Shown here: piece after piece, positions 61,801-64,000 of the stretch
Position numbering within the stretch: position 1 is the first letter of the stretch
How the letters are laid out: every line of letters begins with the position of its first letter
Assembly (NCBI RefSeq): GCF_000306255.2
Contig: NZ_AKWY02000034.1
Coordinates: forward strand, 310,001-374,000
DNA from: Leptospira noguchii serovar Panama str. CZ214
GTDB lineage: Bacteria > Spirochaetota > Leptospiria > Leptospirales > Leptospiraceae
Length of the DNA: 64,000 nucleotides
Direction of reading: 5' to 3'
The notes under the pieces: generated by a model
The model's database searches: none
What the model was told of the DNA's origin: nothing
The model's input: only the letters and a program-made list of their open reading frames with translations
Program-made: the position numbers and the translations under genes

Positions 61801-62135
61801 AGCGATCCATAGAGAGCGAGTTAGTCAAAAAAGCTGCGTAGCGGAAAAGTGATTGTCTCTTTGCGAAGCAAAGAAATAGAGCGATCCATAGAGAGCGAGT
61901 TAGTCAAAAAAGCTGCGTAGCGGAAAAGTGATTGTCTCTTTGCGAAGCAAAGAAATAGAGCGATCCATAGAGAGCGAGTTAGTCAAAAAAGCTGCGTAGC
62001 AGAAAAGTGATTGTCTCTTTGCGAAGCAAAGAAATAGAGCGATCCATAGAGAGCGAGTTAGTCAAAAAAGCTGCGTAGCAGAAAAGCGATTGTCTCTTTG
62101 CGAAGAAAAGAAATAGAGCGATCCATAGAGAGCCT
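61801..62135. repeat. 79-bp tandem repeat, four full copies plus a partial one
   Basis: Units begin at 61801, 61880, 61959 and 62038 with AGCGATCCATAGAGAGCG, and the partial fifth at 62117; copies differ at only a few bases. Each unit holds CTTTGCGAAGCAAAG (a 6-bp stem with loop GAA) and AGCTGCGTAGC (a second stem). The array begins three bases after the stop codon of the glycosyltransferase gene and ends 41 bases before the zinc-ribbon gene start. It may act as a transcription attenuation or stability element, or it may be a neutral VNTR. Confidence 0.92.
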
Positions 62136-62175
62136 AAGTTGAAAAATATCAAAATTATTGAATGTACTACTGATT

Positions 62176-62829
62176 ATGAAAAAAAGAAACCTCGATCAAG
62201 GAAAATCGCTCAACCAATATCGAAACAAGATTTTTGTAGAATGTCCAAATTGTTCATCGATAGCAATCATTACTGCACAGGATATTCGATATAATTACCC
62301 TATTTCACAATCTGAAACAATAAGAGTAGTTTGTTTGGCGTGTGGTTTTTATAAAAAAAATGAAAGCACTTTTTGGAAAGGACCGATTGATGGTTCATTT
62401 AAAAGACCTTGTGGAAAGTGTGGATATAAATGGGTGGAAAAACATATTTATCGTGTTCAATTTTCTTCTAATATTCCAAAAACTGCAAAGTGTAAATGTC
62501 CGGTTTGTAATTATGAAATGGAAGAAAAATTACAATGGCAAAAATCCTATTTAGTAACACAAGGGATAGATCCGTATTTTGGTTTGCCGTTATGGTTAAA
62601 GTTTCAAATTGGTAATCATCATATTTGGGCATATAATGAAAATCATATAAATGATTTAATTAATTATATAGAATCGGATCTGAGAGAACGTATTGTTTAT
62701 CCTACAAAATGGTCAATGGTTGCAAGACTTCCTAAATGGATAAAGGAAGCGAAAAATCGTAAAGTGATTATTAAAGCATTAAAAGAATTGAATAAGAAGT
62801 TGGAAAAAATCATCCGTGTTTTCGACTAA
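62176..62829 (+). CDS. zinc-ribbon protein of unknown function
   Basis: 217 residues from ATG at 62176. Four Cys pairs give two zinc ribbons: CPNC (about 23) with CLAC (about 53), and CGKC (about 78) with CPVC (about 109). The later part (DPYFGLPLWLKFQIGNHHIWAYNENHINDLINYIESDLRERI, then SMVARLPKWIKEAKNRKVIIKALKELNKKLEKI) resembles a family of uncharacterised bacterial proteins seen with accessory genes. It may bind nucleic acid or protein, but nothing firm can be said. Confidence 0.7.
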   Translation: MKKRNLDQGKSLNQYRNKIFVECPNCSSIAIITAQDIRYNYPISQSETIRVVCLACGFYKKNESTFWKGPIDGSFKRPCGKCGYKWVEKHIYRVQFSSNIPKTAKCKCPVCNYEMEEKLQWQKSYLVTQGIDPYFGLPLWLKFQIGNHHIWAYNENHINDLINYIESDLRERIVYPTKWSMVARLPKWIKEAKNRKVIIKALKELNKKLEKIIRVFD

Positions 62830-62868
62830 CATATTTGTCTGTTTTATTCTGGATTTTTAAAATTTCAT

Positions 62869-62980
62869 TAGAGTTGTTGAAAAATTCCATAGTTGGCTAT
62901 TAACAAAATTGCTTCAATCGACCGTTTCTATGAAACAAAAACTAAGTGGAGAATTAATTTTTCAACAATTCTATTATTCG
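62869..62980. repeat. ~105-bp TIR element (family B), best copy
   Basis: It begins GAGTTGTTGAAAAATTCCAT and ends AATTTTTCAACAATTCTATT. Terminal repeats GTTGTTGAAAAATT and AATTTTTCAACAATTC are inverted. Inner block GCTTCAATCGACCGTTTC is shared with the opposite-strand copy at 53033-53137. Confidence 0.78.
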
Positions 62981-63098
62981 TTTCGAAGTTTATTCAAACA
63001 TGTTTAAGGGATTTAAAAATTGGTTTATGTCTATTGAATTAACGTGAGTTCTGTATAATTAATGTAAAAGCGATTATTATGCTGCGATCCGTAGAGAG

Positions 63099-63527
63099 CC
63101 ATAACCTTACCCACAGTTGAATAGGATTTTAGAATCAAAATTGAACTCAACAAAACGCTCTTCTGAACTCAGCGTCTCGCTTCTATGGTCGTTCGACAGG
63201 TCGCGTTTGAAACTCAACACAACGCTCTCTATGAATCGCGTTGTGGGCTCAAAAACACACATTTTTCAAGTGTTCCGACAAGAATGAGTTTTGTTACTTG
63301 CAAAAAGTATGTTTTTCTGATATAGAAAAGTCTTCCTAACTTCTCCACCTGAATTGCGACCCATGGGAAGCAATTCATTGAGTTACCCCCATCCAAAACG
63401 TGGGAAAACTCAGCAGAACGCTCTCGACGGATCGCGTTCTAGGGAGGGAACTTAGTTTTACAGAGGATTTGTCGTAATTCCCACAGATTTAATATTGAGA
63501 TCCAAATACTTGTGGGTAAGGTTATGG
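63099..63527. mobile_element. 429-bp element or remnant bounded by 17-bp terminal inverted repeats
   Basis: CCATAACCTTACCCACA (63099-63115) and TGTGGGTAAGGTTATGG (63511-63527) are perfect inverted repeats. Both ends are flanked outside by a GTAGAGAG-like sequence in mirror orientation, extending the symmetry. The interior has no ORF of length; it contains AACGCTCTCTATGAATCGC-type repeats. It could be a non-autonomous transposon, a large inverted-repeat regulatory region or a remnant. Confidence 0.5.
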
Positions 63528-63771
63528 TAGAGAGCAGCACCTGAGTTTATTATTCGCCCCAATTTTCTTACGTCGAACTCACGTTAACTTAATGCGAAAA
63601 CGCTTTTTCAGGAAGTTGTTGTATTGAGTTTTTTATTCACCCAATATTCTATAGGAATTCGAACAAAATTCTTCCATTCAGTTAAGCTTTTAGTGCATAT
63701 TCTTGCTTCTGGTAACGCTCGGGGACATCTTGGACCAAATACAAATTAAATAAAAAATAAATTTTGAATAT

Positions 63772-64000
63772 TCAATTATTTGAAAGCTTATAAGTTTTTA
63801 ACGTAAAGTTTAGGATTTTTTTAGAATCCTTTTGTTTATAGAAACGATTTGTGTCTGGAAAACGAACTGCGATTTTTTCTTTAAATTGTTTTTCTGGAAG
63901 ATTTGGATCTCTAGGCGGCTCTAGGTCGTATTCTAAAGTCGAATAAGATGTTATTTGATTTTTTTTGAAAGTTTCTTCTAATAGAATTGAATCTTTTTCC
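63772..64000 (-). CDS. C-terminal part of an unidentified protein (cut by window end)
   Basis: On the minus strand the frame is open from the window edge to a TGA at 63772-63774 and reads [20 protein letters not shown], then [31 protein letters not shown] and [13 protein letters not shown]. It is polar and protein-like with no stops over 75 codons. The gene continues beyond the window; family unknown. Confidence 0.5.
   Translation of the reverse strand, partial: EKDSILLEETFKKNQITSYSTLEYDLEPPRDPNLPEKQFKEKIAVRFPDTNRFYKQKDSKKILNFTLKTYKLSNN

Larger units (their letters stand above)
62830..63771. other. 940-bp non-coding region with three kinds of dispersed repeat
   Basis: No gene is visible. 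It contains a family-B element (62869-62980), a 429-bp stretch with 17-bp terminal inverted repeats (63099-63527) and an isolated end of the MITE-like family (TTTCTTACGTCGAACTCACG-like, about 63565-63585). Short copies of the GATCCGTAGAGAGC / CTCTCTATGAATCGC type, as in the 79-bp array, occur at 63086 and 63222. Confidence 0.6.

Noticed and set aside
61801..62135. CRISPR array
   Set aside because: The 79-bp units repeat as whole blocks with no variable spacers, and no cas genes are nearby.
63040..63060. Riboswitch or T-box in the 62.8-63.8 kb region
   Set aside because: No T-box, aptamer or sequestrator pattern was recognisable; the structure there is explained by dispersed repeats.

Overview
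The window looks like a chromosomal segment of a pathogenic-clade Leptospira (L. interrogans / L. kirschneri / L. noguchii group). The reasons are the low GC content, spirochaetal lipoprotein signals (lipoboxes such as LSSLNC, LFGCC, LASGC), many Leptospira-type proteins of unknown function, long AT-rich intergenic stretches full of short dispersed repeats, and an IS5-type insertion sequence. The species call is inference; no rRNA is present to settle it.

Layout. 1-2.1 kb: tail of a cut gene, a lipoprotein and a small protein. 2.1-4.9 kb (minus): thioesterase, and a tatA-tatC operon with a degenerate PP2C-like membrane protein. 5.5-11.9 kb (plus): hypothetical protein, thioredoxin, a metallo-beta-lactamase/cyclic-nucleotide-binding fusion, acyl-CoA dehydrogenase, an outer-membrane protein and a double-ACT protein. 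11.9-12.5 kb: a repeat element with a 101-bp internal amplification. 12.6-18.3 kb (minus): MFS exporter, phasin-like protein, bifunctional nuclease-UVR protein, GAF-like/alpha-beta hydrolase, a frameshifted lipoprotein gene and an intact lipoprotein gene. 18.3-23.9 kb: a degenerate accessory zone with an intact IS5/IS427-type element (TAA target duplication), a decayed paralogue gene, an ankyrin pseudogene, MITE-like repeats and a tandem array built from pieces of the neighbouring CAU tRNA. 23.9-28.7 kb (minus): response regulator, HEAT-repeat protein, two secreted proteins, a DUF115/MptE-like protein and an acidic-tailed protein.

29.2-39.7 kb (plus) is a housekeeping block: enolase, an FtsB-like protein, ClpP, YheT-like hydrolase, small proteins, TlpA-like lipoprotein, glutamine amidotransferase-like protein, SecA and a lipoprotein. 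39.9-50.4 kb (plus) is a heavy-metal RND efflux locus: TolC-like protein, a periplasmic adaptor apparently lacking its lipoyl domain, an exported protein and a CzcA-type pump, then a second CzcA-type pump beyond a repeat element. 50.5-55.7 kb (minus): OmpL-like porin, tRNA nucleotidyltransferase/poly(A) polymerase-type enzyme, lipoprotein, RNase HI and a membrane protein. 55.9-61.8 kb (plus): small ORF, Bpt aminoacyl-tRNA-protein transferase, then a DprE2-like/DprE1-like pair followed by two membrane-linked glycosyltransferases, which suggests a polyprenyl-phosphate-sugar pathway for the cell surface. 61.8-64 kb: a 79-bp tandem array, a zinc-ribbon protein, two TIR-bounded repeat elements and the end of a minus-strand gene cut by the window.

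The most distinctive signals are an intergenic-only near-palindromic 16-mer (about 20 copies, often in pairs about 45 bp apart), at least three families of small terminal-inverted-repeat elements, the tRNA-derived tandem repeat, the adaptor without a lipoyl domain, and the DprE1/DprE2-like glycosylation cluster.
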